DNA from: Harmonia axyridis
Taxonomy: Eukaryota > Arthropoda > Insecta > Coleoptera > Coccinellidae
Reading direction: 5' to 3'
Length of the DNA stretch: 64,000 nt
NCBI RefSeq assembly: GCF_914767665.1
Contig: NC_059502.1
Location: forward strand, 3,968,001 to 4,032,000
A model generated the notes under the pieces. The model made no database searches. It was not told where the DNA came from and was given only the letters and a program-made list of their open reading frames with translations. Position numbers and translations under genes: made by a program. Below, one piece after another: positions 42,542 to 54,562 of this stretch. Within the stretch, counting starts at the first letter, position 1. Each line of letters starts with the position of its first letter.

Positions 42542-45500
42542 TGTGTAAATGTATATGCTTTTTGTTTTTTTTAAGATACGTCTTACGTGGAATACCTATG
42601 TACCTATCTAAATTTTATGGTGTTCCAATACCTACTGATTTTTTCGATATGACATTAGTATGTAAAAAATATCCAAAAAAATCGGAAGCGGAGTTTTTCA
42701 TTGGGAACCAATATGGTTTATGAAGCAAAATTACTCATAAAATCTGATTTTTTTGTAACAAGAATCACGTTCATCCGGAAATGAAAATATCTAATTATAA
42801 TTGAAACAAAAATAACATTATGTACTTTATGCTAATATATAAGGAGTTGGGAGATGTAGAATTGATGGGAGAATTCCAAGCCTGCATCACTATTCTTACT
42901 ATAACTAACAATACTTCACTTTGTATGTAATGTTGCTTGAGTATCACCAGCAACGGATTGAATGTAATCCATCGAATGGATTTCATCCATTCAATAAAGT
43001 ATTCTCAGGCCCAGTGCAATGTCTACGGTGCGAATTCAAATAAGTACAAAAAGTACTAGACAATATTTTGGTCCTTCTTTAGTCCGAATAGTTATGAGTC
43101 CACCCTGTGTAATAAATCAATCGACGATTTCAGTACCATTCATTGACTCTTTGACCCTTCAAAATTTTAAAACAGTCCAATATTTATTAACGTCTTTCGT
43201 TTCAAGTGGAAAAAATTGAATTTAAGTCCCCTAATCTAATATTCACAACATGAATGAATTTATTCCAATGATATTGAAAGAAAATAGGATATTTGGACCC
43301 TAAAGATACCCTGAAAATTTCTGTTCGAGGTTATCAAATACTCGAGTCTAACCTATAATCATTACAGATCTGCCTTGGCTCAAAATTCCAAAATCGCAGA
43401 TATTTGGGCAAATAGAAGTGATCACAGAAAGAGAGAAACAAATAATTTGGGATAGCTAACCTAAAAAACTAGAGTATATTTAGAAAATCTTAGAAGTTTC
43501 TTACCTTGTCAAGTTCTTCCTCATGTTCTTCTTTTTTGAAAGACCAAGTCCATTGTATCAACCAAATATAGCAGAATGTTATCGAATTCAGTCTGATTTT
43601 CTGATTTTATCATTTTGATTTTACCATTTTCTTCTTCTCATACTCCCTCAAAAAGAAAGAACCTCGATCAGTGAGAATGAGAATTCAAGACTTCTGCTCC
43701 AAGATAATACGAATAGCCAATATCCATCATCTATTACATCTGAAAATCATAAATAATTACAAAAAAAAAATGTCGATTCTCAATCATTCTATTTATCAAG
43801 AAATACCAATTCTTCTGGAGACGAATGAAAATTACCAAAACTAGGAACAAACAAAGTCAGGCAGTTAGCATAGAGAATTATGTCCTTTTAGAATGCGCAC
43901 AGATACGAAATTTTCCAAGAACATTAACCTGATTCATAGTATTTTGATTTGAACCGATTCTATTTCAATTTGTATATTGACGTAATGTTAATGATGAACA
44001 ATTTGATTAAAATTTCCAAATCTCAGGAGTTAGATACTGTAGGAAATAATATGAAGCTCAAAAATCATCCTCTACACTTCTACCAAACAGTTTTCAATTA
44101 AACATGGATAAGTAAGCGAAGAATTCAAAAGAAAAGTAACCGAAAAATATAACAGAAACAAATTATTATACGAGTTATATGAAAAAACTCAGTATTACTT
44201 ACATTTCTGTTCCAAAATTCTCTTCAACTCAGGACATCATTTGTCATTCTATGCAATATTAACGCGAAATAAGAAAATCACAGACTTCCCGATCAGAAAA
44301 TTTTAACTAATTCGGGTAAACAAACACCTGGTGGTGATTTGGCGACTGCGTGAAGAAAAAATTACATTCTTTCAACCTGATAAACAGATGAATCATCGAT
44401 TGTGAATTTTTGAGGTGTAAACAGATGTTCGAAACTAGACTTTTCAGTTCGGAATATTCAATTTCAATTCAAATTTTGGTTGGAAGTAGAAATATGTTGA
44501 CATTTCTAAGAGTGAATATTTTTTCTGTGAATTGAATCAAGTAAGTTTGAATTTAATACTGATATTTCTCTCTGAACAATATAGAAATGATTTTATTGGC
44601 TGATTTTCGAAATAATTTTTGCTCCAGAGTCTGGCAAAGGTAGAGAAATTGTGATTAATGTTGGGTTGGATGGTTGAAAAAAAAAGTTGGTACCCGATTT
44701 CATTATGAAAAAATTTAGATCATCCTGAACAACTTTTGTTTCGTGTCTGTCTGTCGATCTGTGTGTTCCACTCAATTCTGTTCGTCCGTCCGGTCTAGCC
44801 GTTCGTAAACTGGATAACTCTCGAACGGAAATACCTAGAACCTCGAAATTTTTATGGCAGGTTCAAAACTCGAATGCTTCATCTGATTTCATTTATAGGC
44901 AAAACAAGAGAAGGGATTCCGTAAATATGATCGTTAGAAATTTTGTTTTTGAGATAATTTCGAAATTACGATTTCGATCGGAAAGAAATTAAACATTTGG
45001 TTGTAGATTGACTATTTCGAGTTCTTTGAAAAGTTTTATGTTGATTGCTTCACCACAAGCAGAGCAAATTCAAGAAGAATATCCAAAAAAACTCAATATT
45101 TCAGTAACAAAATATGGAATGTGAAATTACTTCATGTAAAATTTAATACAACAGCGCATAATCAACAGAAATATAAAATAAATCCATTTGTTGTTGTTTG
45201 AAAAATGAATGAAAACGAATTACTAATTTGCATGTTCGTGAAGCTATAAGAGAAAGCTCAAATATTATGGAATTCATATCCTTACCTTATGTGGAAAATA
45301 CTATTATGATAAACAAGTATGTATCAATAAAGAGGAAAGGATTTCGTAATATGAAAAGTGGAATACCTCAAATTCTCAACATATAAAAACGTAAATGCTG
45401 ACATGAGTTTGAAATTGAATTAAAAAAGACTGATTCGTAACCATTGCCAAGTAATTGGCTAGGTAATAATTAATTCTTCATTGTTCTTGTCACATAAATG

Positions 45501-45864
45501 GCCTAGTTGTTGAAATCATGTTTCCCTTTTACATCGACATCTGTAACATTTCGAATCGATACTCAGAAAAAAATCAGGTTGATTACTACAACGAAAGATT
45601 AAGATCGAGGTTGAAGCATTTCACCTATTACAGATGATGCAGGAACCTCTTGAAAAAATGGTGTGAATAACGAATGAAAAACTGAATATTTCATAAGTTT
45701 TTTTCTGTGGAAATTTTATTCCTTAGAAACCTAAAAGATTAGACAGAACAGAAGAAGGAAATTCAGGCACAAAATCTGAAATTTGTTTTAGAGGACTCGT
45801 TCAACGAAACGACGTCTATAATTTTTCAATTTTGAGCTGCGAATGGTCTCAAACGATAATAATA
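42542..45864. other. Long AT-rich stretch, no gene seen
   Basis: No coding frame is supported. Near 44690-44830 a word-rich segment (GTGTCTGTCTGTCGATCTGT, TTCGTCCGTCCGGTC) resembles segments at 48005 and, inverted, 52800, so it is probably a dispersed repeat. The Tc1 copy at 45865 sits next to another word of that family, GAATGGTCTCAAAC, which also occurs at 47954. Confidence 0.4.
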
Positions 45865-47368
45865 CACAGCGCAAAAAAATTAACGCACATTATGGAAATC
45901 CCTTATTTATTCTACAACTGAAGGTGTTCTCAATGCTAATTATTTTTATCACAATTATGTATGCATATGTTATCCACTTTCAACGTTTTTCTTCAATACA
46001 GATGTTTTTTCCCAGCAGGAATAAAAAAAGATGAGATTATCAGATTTTGAGTGTATTGGCTCCATTCTGAAATCAGTTGTTCTCGATCAATTCTAGTGAT
46101 CAATAGTTTTTCTTTCGTTTGATTTTCTACACTCGATGGCTATGCAACGCGAAACACGCAATTTGACCCAAGAGGAATGTGCCCAAGCGGTAGTTTTGCG
46201 AGAAGAAGGGTGGACATACACAAGAATTGCAGAAAGGTTTGGAGTTTCCCATACAAGTGTGTCCAGAATGTTGCAGCGATTCAGGGAGACAGGTATGAAT
46301 GTCCGAAGACCCGAACAGGGTAGACCACGGGTAACAACTGCCATTCAAGAACGTTACTTGAGAGTTTCTTCGTTGAGACAACGGTTTGCAACCGCTCACC
46401 TTTTTCAAAATCAGCTTGAGCAAACTCATGGGGTGCAAATTAGCACTCGGACAATAAGAAATCGCCTCAGAGAATATGATTTAAGGCCTCGTGTCGCGGC
46501 AAGAGGCCCAGCGCGTTTGGATTTTGCAAGAGAGCATATCCATTGGGAAGAGGCTGATTGGGAAAGAGTTCTCTTCACAGATGAGCCTAGATTCTGCCTC
46601 TACTATTGTGATCGACGTTCCCTTGTATAAAGACGTACACATGAAAGATATGCTCAGTGCAATTTCCTGAATACTACTGGTTTTGGGGAAGGAACGATTA
46701 TGGTATGGGGTGGAATATCTTTGACTGCTCGCACAGACCTAGTGGTCGTTGATAATGGAGCTATGAATGCTGATAGGTATATAAGAAACATTATTGGAGA
46801 GCAGGTAGTGCCATTTGCCCCATACATTGGTGAAAATTTCATTTTTATGGACGATAATGCGAGACCCCATCGTGCGCGCATCGTTCAGGAGTACCTTGAA
46901 GAGGTTGAAGTCTCTCGAATGTAATGACCAGCAAGAAGTCCAGATCTCAATCCGATTGAGCAGGTTTGGGACAACCTCAATAGAAGGCTTAGAAGTTCAG
47001 AAAATCATCCAGCTACTCTTAATGACTTAGGAATCCAACTCAGAGAAATCTGGGAAGGATTAGATCAGAACATTTCAAGATCATTCATTTTGAGTATGAA
47101 CCGTCGTCGCCGAGCTGTAATTAACGCAAGGGGTGGAAATAGCAAGTATTAAATCACTTATCAGCATTCCAGTATTTCGAAAATTGTTTATTTCTCTTCT
47201 TTCACATAAGATTCGGTGAAATCCTGAATTTTTCTTCCATTTAATGTGTCTTGTTTCGTTCGAAACCTTCCCGAGAGAACATAAAAAATAAGTTATAAAG
47301 TCAATGTAGAGTTAACTAGAGTTAAAATTGAGATTTTCAGAAGGTACGTTAATTTTTTTGCGCATGTT
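45865..47368 (+). mobile_element. Full-length Tc1-type (DD34E) element, copy 1
   Basis: About 1.5 kb between TA 45863-45864 and TA 47369-47370. The inverted terminal repeat core GCGCAAAAAAATTAACG is perfect at both ends (45869 region, and its complement CGTTAATTTTTTTGCGC near 47347-47363). It contains one transposase gene. The length and TA target are standard for Tc1 elements. Confidence 0.93.
46136..47152 (+). pseudogene. Tc1-type transposase, full frame with three nonsense codons
   Basis: One frame of 338 codons without frameshifts. N-terminal bipartite HTH: LTQEECAQAVVLREEGWTYT, RIAERFGVSHTSVSRMLQRF, GRPR (a GRPR AT-hook-like linker) and STRTIRNRLREYDLRPR. Catalytic residues are Asp in LFTDEPRF, Asp in FMDDNARPH and Glu in NPIEQVWD, with 34 residues between the last two. 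Stops are TAA 46628-46630 (other copy TAC), TAA 46922-46924 and TGA 46925-46927 (other copy GAA TGG). It cannot act without readthrough but is only lightly decayed. Confidence 0.92.
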
Positions 47369-47370
47369 TA

Positions 47371-48227
47371 TAGAACTTTTTTTAGGTACTTAAATCATCA
47401 AAAGAATCTCTAATTTTCCTTTTTAACTCCAATTCAGGAACATCCGGTATACTGGTAAGATATTGATAAAATTTGGCAGAGGTGTTCAGGTTGCAACGTA
47501 AATTGTTTAATAGCATTTCAAACATTTGAATGTGAGTATAGGCGAATAAGGAAATTTCTTGATATAAAATATCAAAAACCGAAAATAACACAGTGTGAAG
47601 TATTGATTTTCCATGTCAGATAGCTGCAAAACGCTAAATCTGAATAACCCATCGAAATATATAAATTAGAATAGTTGCTCCTCAAGATCGAACAGCTCAA
47701 TGGATGAACTTGAACTTGTATAATATTCAACATTGTATATTTCACAAGTAATTCATTCATTTGAGAGAAATAGACATGGGTAATTTATAGTTTACGTTCA
47801 TTCCTTCAGTCTAGATCGAATTAAAATGAACTGGATTATTTATAAGCCGCATTCCTCAACGTTTTCATCATTCGGTATCGCAAAACACAGAAACAAACAG
47901 GATACATTGATCGAGATCATTTTGTCACGATGTATTTTTGAATTTCGAGCTGGGAATGGTCTCAAACATTTCAACTCAATAATGACAACTCTTTAGTAAG
48001 GTTCAATTCTGTCCGTCCGGTCATCCGTCAACATGTAAACTTTGAAAGGGTTGTTTCTTTTTGAGGGAATATGAGAAGAGGACAAATGGCAGATTCGAAA
48101 TGATAAAGTAAAAAACTTTTACAGAATTAGATAACATTCTACCGTATTTGGTTAAGACAAATTTAAAACGGATCCAGTATTTTTAGTGAAGACAAAGATG
48201 ATAAAGTACTTGATAAGATATAGTTAA
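47371..48227. other. Non-coding
   Basis: Contains GAGCTGGGAATGGTCTCAAAC and CTGTCCGTCCGGTCATCCGT, shared with 44760 and 45830. No gene is seen. Confidence 0.35.
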
Positions 48228-48626
48228 CAGGCCAATTGAAAAGTCCCCGGTCTACCATAGTAAAACACATTTTTTTTTGGCAAAATTCGATTTTATTATT
48301 CAACATAATTGCCTTCGAGGGCGATACAACGATTATAGCGATCTTCAACTTTTCGATACCTTTTTTGTAGTACGATTTGTCTTTCGCTTCAAAATAGGCC
48401 TTAGTTTCGGCGATTACATCTTCATTGGCGCTATATTTCTTTCCAGCGAGCATTCTTTTGAGGTCTAAGAACAGGAAAAAGTCGCTGGGCGCCAGATCTG
48501 ACGAATACGGTGGATACAGAAGCAATTCGATGCCCAATTCATTCCAATTTTTTTCATTGATTTGTGACACGGCACATTGTCTTGATGTATTATAAGAGTT
48601 AGAGGACCATTGGGATAGGTACATCT
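48228..48626 (-). pseudogene. DD34D mariner transposase C-terminal fragment and 3' end
   Basis: On the minus strand, CAAGACAATGTGCCGTGTCA (QDNVPCH, second catalytic Asp) is followed by a frameshift, then ELGIELLLYPPYSSDLAPSD (third Asp), FFLFLDLKRMLAGKKYSANE and EAKDKSYYKKGIEKL. After another shift comes the end of the gene and a probable 3' terminus near ACAGGCCAATTGAAAAGTCC at 48228. The 5' side is cut at 48626 where rosa copy 9 begins. Confidence 0.82.
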
Positions 48627-48627
48627 A

Positions 48628-49565
48628 AAGGGTGTTTTTTTTCGAAGTATATAACTTTAAGTTGGCATTATTGTTCAAGATGGCGACCGATTCAACAGCT
48701 GTCAAGTGATTTATTCTCAGTTTGGTTTGGCAATTCATCATGAATAGACTCACGCCTGAACAATGCTTGCAAATAGTGCAATTTTATTTCGAAAATAATG
48801 GTTCTATGCGGAATACGTAACGCGCAATACGTCCATTTTATTTTGTTTAGCGATGAAGCGCACTTCTGGTTGAATGGCTACGTCAACAAACGAAACTGCC
48901 GCATTTGGAGTGAAGTTAATCCTCAAGTGTATATCGAAACACCGTTACATCCAGAAAAACTGACTGTTTGGTGCGCTTTATGGGCTGGTGGAATCATTGG
49001 TCCGTACTTCTTCAAAAACGATGATGGTCAGAACGTTACAGTCAATGGTGATCGTTATAGAGCCACGATTACCAACTTTTTCATTCCTGAATTGAACAAC
49101 CATGATGTCCAGGAGCTGTGGTTCCAACAAGACGGCGCAACATGTCACACAGCCCGTGCCACAATCGATTTATTGAAAGACTCGTTTGGTGACCGCCTAA
49201 TTTCACGTTTTGGACCTGTGAATTGGCCTCCAAGATCTTGTGATTTTACACCGCTAGACTACTTTCTGTGGGGCTATGTAAAGTCATTGGTCTATGCGGA
49301 TAAGCCACAAACCCTCGACCATTTGGAAGACAACATTCGCCGTGTTATTGCCGATATACAGCCACAAATGTCGGAAAAAGTCATCGAAAAGTGGACGTCC
49401 AGATTGGACCACATCCGAGCCAGCCGTGGCGGTCATATGCCAGAAATCATATTCAAAATGTAATGCCACAAGATTATCTTGCGGATAAATAAAATTCATG
49501 TCGATCGAATAATCCATCGTTGTTTTATTGCAATTTAAAGTTCTATAGCTCTAAAAAAGGCCCTT
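48628..49565 (+). mobile_element. rosa-type DD41D element, copy 9 (complete ends)
   Basis: 938 bases between TA 48626-48627 and TA 49566-49567. The ends are AAGGGTGTTTTTTTTCGAAG and CTCTAAAAAAGGCCCTT; the latter has lost the central ACA. The family deletion junction is present. It contains the only uninterrupted derived ORF in the window. Confidence 0.93.
48798..49463 (+). CDS. Catalytic-domain-only DD41D transposase derivative, intact ORF
   Basis: 221 residues from MVLCGIRNAQYVHFILFSDE to GGHMPEIIFKM. The first 15 or so residues come from the HTH-coding DNA read in another frame. The rest is the complete rosa-type catalytic domain: Asp19 (FSDEAHF), Asp112 (WFQQDGATCHTA) and Asp154 (DFTPLDYFLWG), with 92 and 41 residues between. 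The C-terminal helix (DKPQTLDHLEDNIRRVIADI) is intact. The DNA-binding HTH is absent, so it should not bind the terminal repeats by itself. It could act as an inhibitor by joining active transposase, as truncated P-element products do, or be an untranslated relic; this is inference. Confidence 0.6.
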   Translation: MVLCGIRNAQYVHFILFSDEAHFWLNGYVNKRNCRIWSEVNPQVYIETPLHPEKLTVWCALWAGGIIGPYFFKNDDGQNVTVNGDRYRATITNFFIPELNNHDVQELWFQQDGATCHTARATIDLLKDSFGDRLISRFGPVNWPPRSCDFTPLDYFLWGYVKSLVYADKPQTLDHLEDNIRRVIADIQPQMSEKVIEKWTSRLDHIRASRGGHMPEIIFKM

Positions 49566-49567
49566 TA

Positions 49568-50799
49568 TTACTCTTGAAGTTTACTATGTTGACGAATAAA
49601 GTCGAATTTTTAAGAAAAAATGGACCTATCGAGCGAAATGTTTCACGCATGAATGAGCGAGCTCTCTCGGTTCCAAGCAAGTCCTCTTCCCCATTTTTTC
49701 CAATATCAACCGCCTTGAAAAACGTAACATACGAAGAACCGAAAGATGATATGCAGCTTTGTGTGTATACTTTCAACTTGACATGCTTGGCTCATGAATG
49801 TCGATAATCTGGTCTTAGAATAGAAGACTAACTTCAGGAGTAGAGAGGTGACCAAGAAGAAAGTTTATGCTTAGTAGTAGACCGGTGTTCTTCAAAGTTA
49901 GTTCGCGACAATTTTCGATAAGAAATGAATACTTTCATTTTTTGTGCGTTAACCATAATTTGGACTTGCTTTGGTCTTGCTGGGACTAGTAACTTTCGAA
50001 ATTCTTTCAAAGATAATGGTGAGTTGTTTAATTGCTGGTTGAAAAATGATTTATTGATGATGAATTAATTGACGTGATTATTTCAATAGTTGGTGTTTTT
50101 TTTTGTTCTCCGTTTGAATGGAGTCACTGTGGTCAATTTTATTTTATTTGAGATTGATAATAAGATCGTTGAAACCGCAAGCTTAAGTATATACTATCAT
50201 AGATTGTTCAGATTCATTATGATGTTGAAAATGTAAAAAAAGGAAATTGATCGTAATATTCAAGTTGATTGGATCGAAATATTCCATGAATGATTCGATG
50301 TTCATTATAACTTTATGGTCTTTTTAATACTCCACAATTAGGTATATCGGATCGATTTTATTGAATCGTAAATTTTTCTCTACTGTTTTCCTTTACTTGA
50401 TTACCTACACCTTTTCGAAGTGAAATAAAGTGTGTGTTTTATGCAGATTTTGGTATAGTTAGGGGGAAATGCGGACAAAATGACATATGCGGACAAAATG
50501 AACTTTTCGATTTTTTCAAAATTGTCGCCATATAGTTCGGGATTTCACAGTGTTTCAGGTGCCTCTTGTTATGTTGACAATCCTGCGAAGGGAATGTTAT
50601 CAATTTTTTCCTCGAAAATTTCAGTTTTTTACCTCTAATTTCTGAAATATTGTACTGATCACCCAACTGCAAGCATTTTCGTGATCTACATAGTCGAATC
50701 AATCAATAAAATGATACAATACTCCCATGAAGGAACTTTTATTTTTTTAAATTTTCTAAGGGTTAGGTATGGAAAATTTTACGAAAATTTTCCGACAAA
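49568..50799. other. No confident gene
   Basis: Open frames on both strands overlap at 49520-49807 (minus: GTERARSFMRETFRSIGPFF); no domain is known, and one may be a repeat. At 50465-50500 the word ATGCGGACAAAATGA occurs twice in tandem. Confidence 0.3.
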
Positions 50800-51215
50800 A
50801 ATTTTTGAGGTTAGATCGAAATACGGCGGCTTATTAGAAATCGTCAATTCTTGCACCGCACACCGATTCTTCGTAGAGCTCACGGTTTCGAGTAAATTTG
50901 AACTCGAAATTTTGGAAAAAATTGAATTTGCCTCGAAAAATCGTTATATCTCCTGAATTATTCGTCACAGACTCCTCAAATGGAAACGGAATTTTTTTTT
51001 CAATTTTCTAAGGGAGAAAAAAATTTTCAGGTGAGATCGGAATTCAGCTAATCAAAGATCGTTTATTCTTGCACCGCTCACCGATTCTTCGTAGAGCTCA
51101 CGGTTTTGAGGAAATTTTAAGTCGAATTTGGGAAAAAAATTGAATTTCCATCCAAAAATCGTTATATCTCCTAAATTATTCGTCATAGATTCCTTAAATA
51201 AAAACGTTTTTTGAA
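50800..51215 (+). repeat. Tandem ~205-bp repeat, two units
   Basis: Units at about 50800-51005 and 51006-51215 share CACCGCNCACCGATTCTTCG, TAGAGCTCACGGTTT and AATCGTTATATCTCCT in the same order. One further unit lies alone at 26960. The following 51190-51290 segment (CGAGGTTTCAAG-type) also recurs at 61290 and 63760, so this forms one dispersed family. Confidence 0.75.
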
Positions 51216-53642
51216 CATCGGGTTCTGATCTGAAACATAGTGAGGTTTCAAGGGAGTAGCTCACGTCCAGGAGAAGTTGAAGCCTCGGGCTATTTTATAA
51301 GATTTTGAATATTTTATAAAACAAAAGGAAATAACAGCCATAGTTCAAATAACACATTTCTAAATTGAAACTTCCGTTGCAAGTATGCAGTTGCCATCAA
51401 TAAATAACTGAAAATATGCATGGCAATCTGCAGATGAAACCACAATAATTTTTGTGGTTACCCAATAACTACAACCAAACGTGAAAAATTAATTTTCGAT
51501 ATCCAATATTGAAGTGGATACCCACAGCACGTTTCAAGAGCCGCTTGCTCGAATTGTACACTAAATTACATCCAAGGAAATGCAGTAATTCTGTATCATT
51601 TCAGGATATCATACTTCCGCAGTAAAAGGTAGAAGTACTGCTTTCCTGCAGATAAATCTGTATCACGTTCAACTTTCTCATTCGAAAAAGTCGAACCAGT
51701 TACTTCTTTTGGTTTTATTCAAATGCCACATTATAATCCGCCTACTAGATGCTAAAATCACTAATGAAACGATATTGATTTTTACATTAACAAGCTTGAT
51801 ATCGACGTCTTGTTAATTGAAATAATCTGGTATGGAAATCAACTTACCTTAGTTGATCTTTTACGTGAATTTTGAAGGACCAAAAAAATGCAGTGCAACA
51901 ATATTGCTCATTTAATTAATTAATGATATTCGCTATGTTTTTTCATGTGTATCTATTACCATTAGAGATAAATATTTTATCTGTTTGAATTTTATCTCAA
52001 CTGGTATTCAACATGACTGTTTTACAAGAAAATCAGTCGATAAATAGTATGATAATATTAAAAATATCCAAGAATTCTGGGGAAAACTAAGTTTCGAACT
52101 ATTAAATAAGAACATGTGAATTTTTATAATTCAGTAATAATTTCAGTAATTAACAGCAGTTATAGGTACAAATGATTTTCCTGTCTAAGATTTTGAATGA
52201 GTTTCAAATGATGTTCTGCATCTATGTAGTTGTAAATATGGTTTCGAAGAATTTTTACTCGAATGCTCCATAATTTCAATCAACTCTTGTTCGTTAACTG
52301 CCTTTTTTTGTCCAATGTTTAAATGGCAAATGATCTATGGGAATTGTTTGATGTTTTGAACTTTTTCGTGTGCATTCCAATATTTTTAGCAGATGTTGTT
52401 GTATATTTAGACATTGAAGTTATCCCTAGAGGCATGTTTTTATACCAAATTCCTTTTCCCCAATTTGGATGTGTAATTAAAATTTTATATGGGCTTACCA
52501 TCAAACAGAGTTTGTCCATTAACCAACTTAACTGATTTAATTGGTTTTCCAATTAGGTAGTTTGTATTTAAAAATAAAAACATAAATTGTTCAATGTTAT
52601 GTATGGAAAATAACATAATTCATTTTGTTTACATAACCATTTGACCAAAAATGAGCTTCATCGTTCAATTTCTCTCAGTATTCACAAATAAGCAATGATT
52701 TCGATGAAACAAAAAATAATACAGTCTTGCCCTTACAACCAATTTTAAATTGTATAATTCCTATTTGAACCCTGAACCTTGCGTTCTACAGTTGTGTAAA
52801 AGCTGGACGGACAGAACCGATTTTGAGACCACTCTAGTCTCGAAAGTCGAAAATTATAGGCATTTGGTGAAGATGAAACAAGTGCACAAAAATAGCAATA
52901 TGGCTAATCATCCAATTCGATTCAAACATTTATCTCACCATTAATCTTCTCATTTATGAATATTTCTTGATGTACAGATTATGTAGATTATAATCAACAA
53001 GATTGTGCACTTCAAGATATTTGAATTCATTACCGCAGAATCATGACTTTATAGAAGAGGATTGCTAGTTATCTTGCATTTTAATCTCAAATAATTTGAA
53101 CATGTGAATACGTTAAAGGAGCGAAGTAATATGTAAATTATATGTAGGTGGATTCTTCATCTCTATTCAATTCAGAGAAATTATGTAGTTGGAATGTGTA
53201 AGTTTTTCTGTCTCAACTGCAGAAAGGTCTGAGGATTCTTATTGAAAATTTATTATCGACAACGATTGTCCAAATTTTAAACACCTCCTACAAACGAACA
53301 ACTCGATAATCGAAATATATTATGTATAATCTATATCGGAATCACTTTTATTTATCTTAATTTTATGCAGGATTTTGACAAAACCAGTAGCATTCAATAA
53401 AAGAAATCGTCTCAAATCCGCCATTATAACACCTAATAAATTACTGTCCGAATATACAGGACATTCAGCATGTTTTTTTGTTGACATCCAAAGCTATTAA
53501 CTTTCTTTTGTGGAACCGACTGAATTTCTTCTTCGTAGCTTACTTCATATAGAGACTTGATTCATTTTACGGAAAACTCTTGCCTTCTGTGTTTCATAGT
53601 TTACACAACATAAATCTCTTCTGAATTAGCATTCCATACTTA
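51216..53642. other. Long AT-rich stretch, no gene seen
   Basis: The minus-strand frame at 51052-51264 is repeat DNA. At 52319-52552 both strands are open but no domain is recognised. GAGACCACTCTAGTCTCG at 52832 is a hairpin word related to the GAATGGTCTCAAAC family. Confidence 0.4.
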
Positions 53643-53644
53643 TA

Positions 53645-54560
53645 AAGGGTGTTTTTTTAGAGCTATAGAACTTTAAATTGCAATAAAACAACGATGGATT
53701 ATTCGATTGCATGAATTTTATTTATCCGCAAGATAATCTTGTGGCATTACATTTTAAATATGATTTCTGGCATATGACCGCCACGGCTGGCTCGGATGTA
53801 GTCCAATCTGGACGTCCAATTTTCGATGACTTTTTCCAACATTTGTGGCCGTATATCGGCAATAACACGGCGAATGTAGTCTTCCAAATGGTCAAGGGTT
53901 TGTGGCTTATCCGCATAGACCAATGACATTACATAGCCCCACAGAAAGTAGTCTAGCGGTGTTATCAACAAGATCTTGGAGGCCAATTCACAGGTCCAAA
54001 ACGTGAAATTAGGCGATCACCAAACGTGTCTTTCAATAAATCGATTGTGGCACGAGCTGTGTGACATGTTGCGCCGTCTTGTTGGAACCACAGCTCCTGG
54101 ACATCATGGTTGTTCAATTCAGGAATGAAAAAGTTAGTAATAACGGCTCTATACCGATCACCATTGACTGTATCGTTCTGGACATTATCGTTTTGGAAGA
54201 AGTACGGACCAATGATTCCACCAGCCCATAAAGCGCACCAAACAGTCAGTTTTTCTGGATATAACGATGTTTCGACATACACTTGAGGATTAGCTTCACT
54301 CCAAATGCGGCAGTTTTGTTTGTTTGTGCGCTTCATCGTTAAACAAAATAAAATGGACGTAGTGCGCGATACGTATTCCGAACAGAACTATTATTTTTGA
54401 AATAAAATTGCACTATTTGCAAGCGTTCTTCAGGCTTGAGTCTATTCATGATGAATTGCCAAACCAAACTGAGAATAAAACACTTGACAGTTGTTAAATC
54501 GGTCGCCATCTTGAACAGTAATGCCAACTTAAAGTTATATACCTCGAAAAAAACACCCGT
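53645..54560 (-). mobile_element. rosa-type DD41D element, copy 10 (complete ends)
   Basis: 916 bases between TA 53643-53644 and TA 54561-54562. The 3' end is AAGGGTGTTTTTTTAGAGC and the 5' end is the complement of CTCGAAAAAAACACCCGT. Relative to other complete copies it lacks about 20 bases in the codons for FWLNGYV. Confidence 0.92.
53747..54336 (-). pseudogene. Catalytic-core ORF of rosa copy 10, split by two lesions
   Basis: The frame 53965-54336 carries KQNCRIWSEANPQVYVETSL through WFQQDGATCHTA to NWPPRSC, where a base change in TTATCAACAAG shifts it. The second frame (53747-53986) continues PLDYFLWGYVMSLVYADKPQ to MPEIIFKM. The first catalytic Asp region is damaged by the small deletion near 54325. 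The N-terminal HTH segment is readable at 54339-54450 (MNRLKPEERLQIVQFYFKNN). Confidence 0.82.
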
Positions 54561-54562
54561 TA

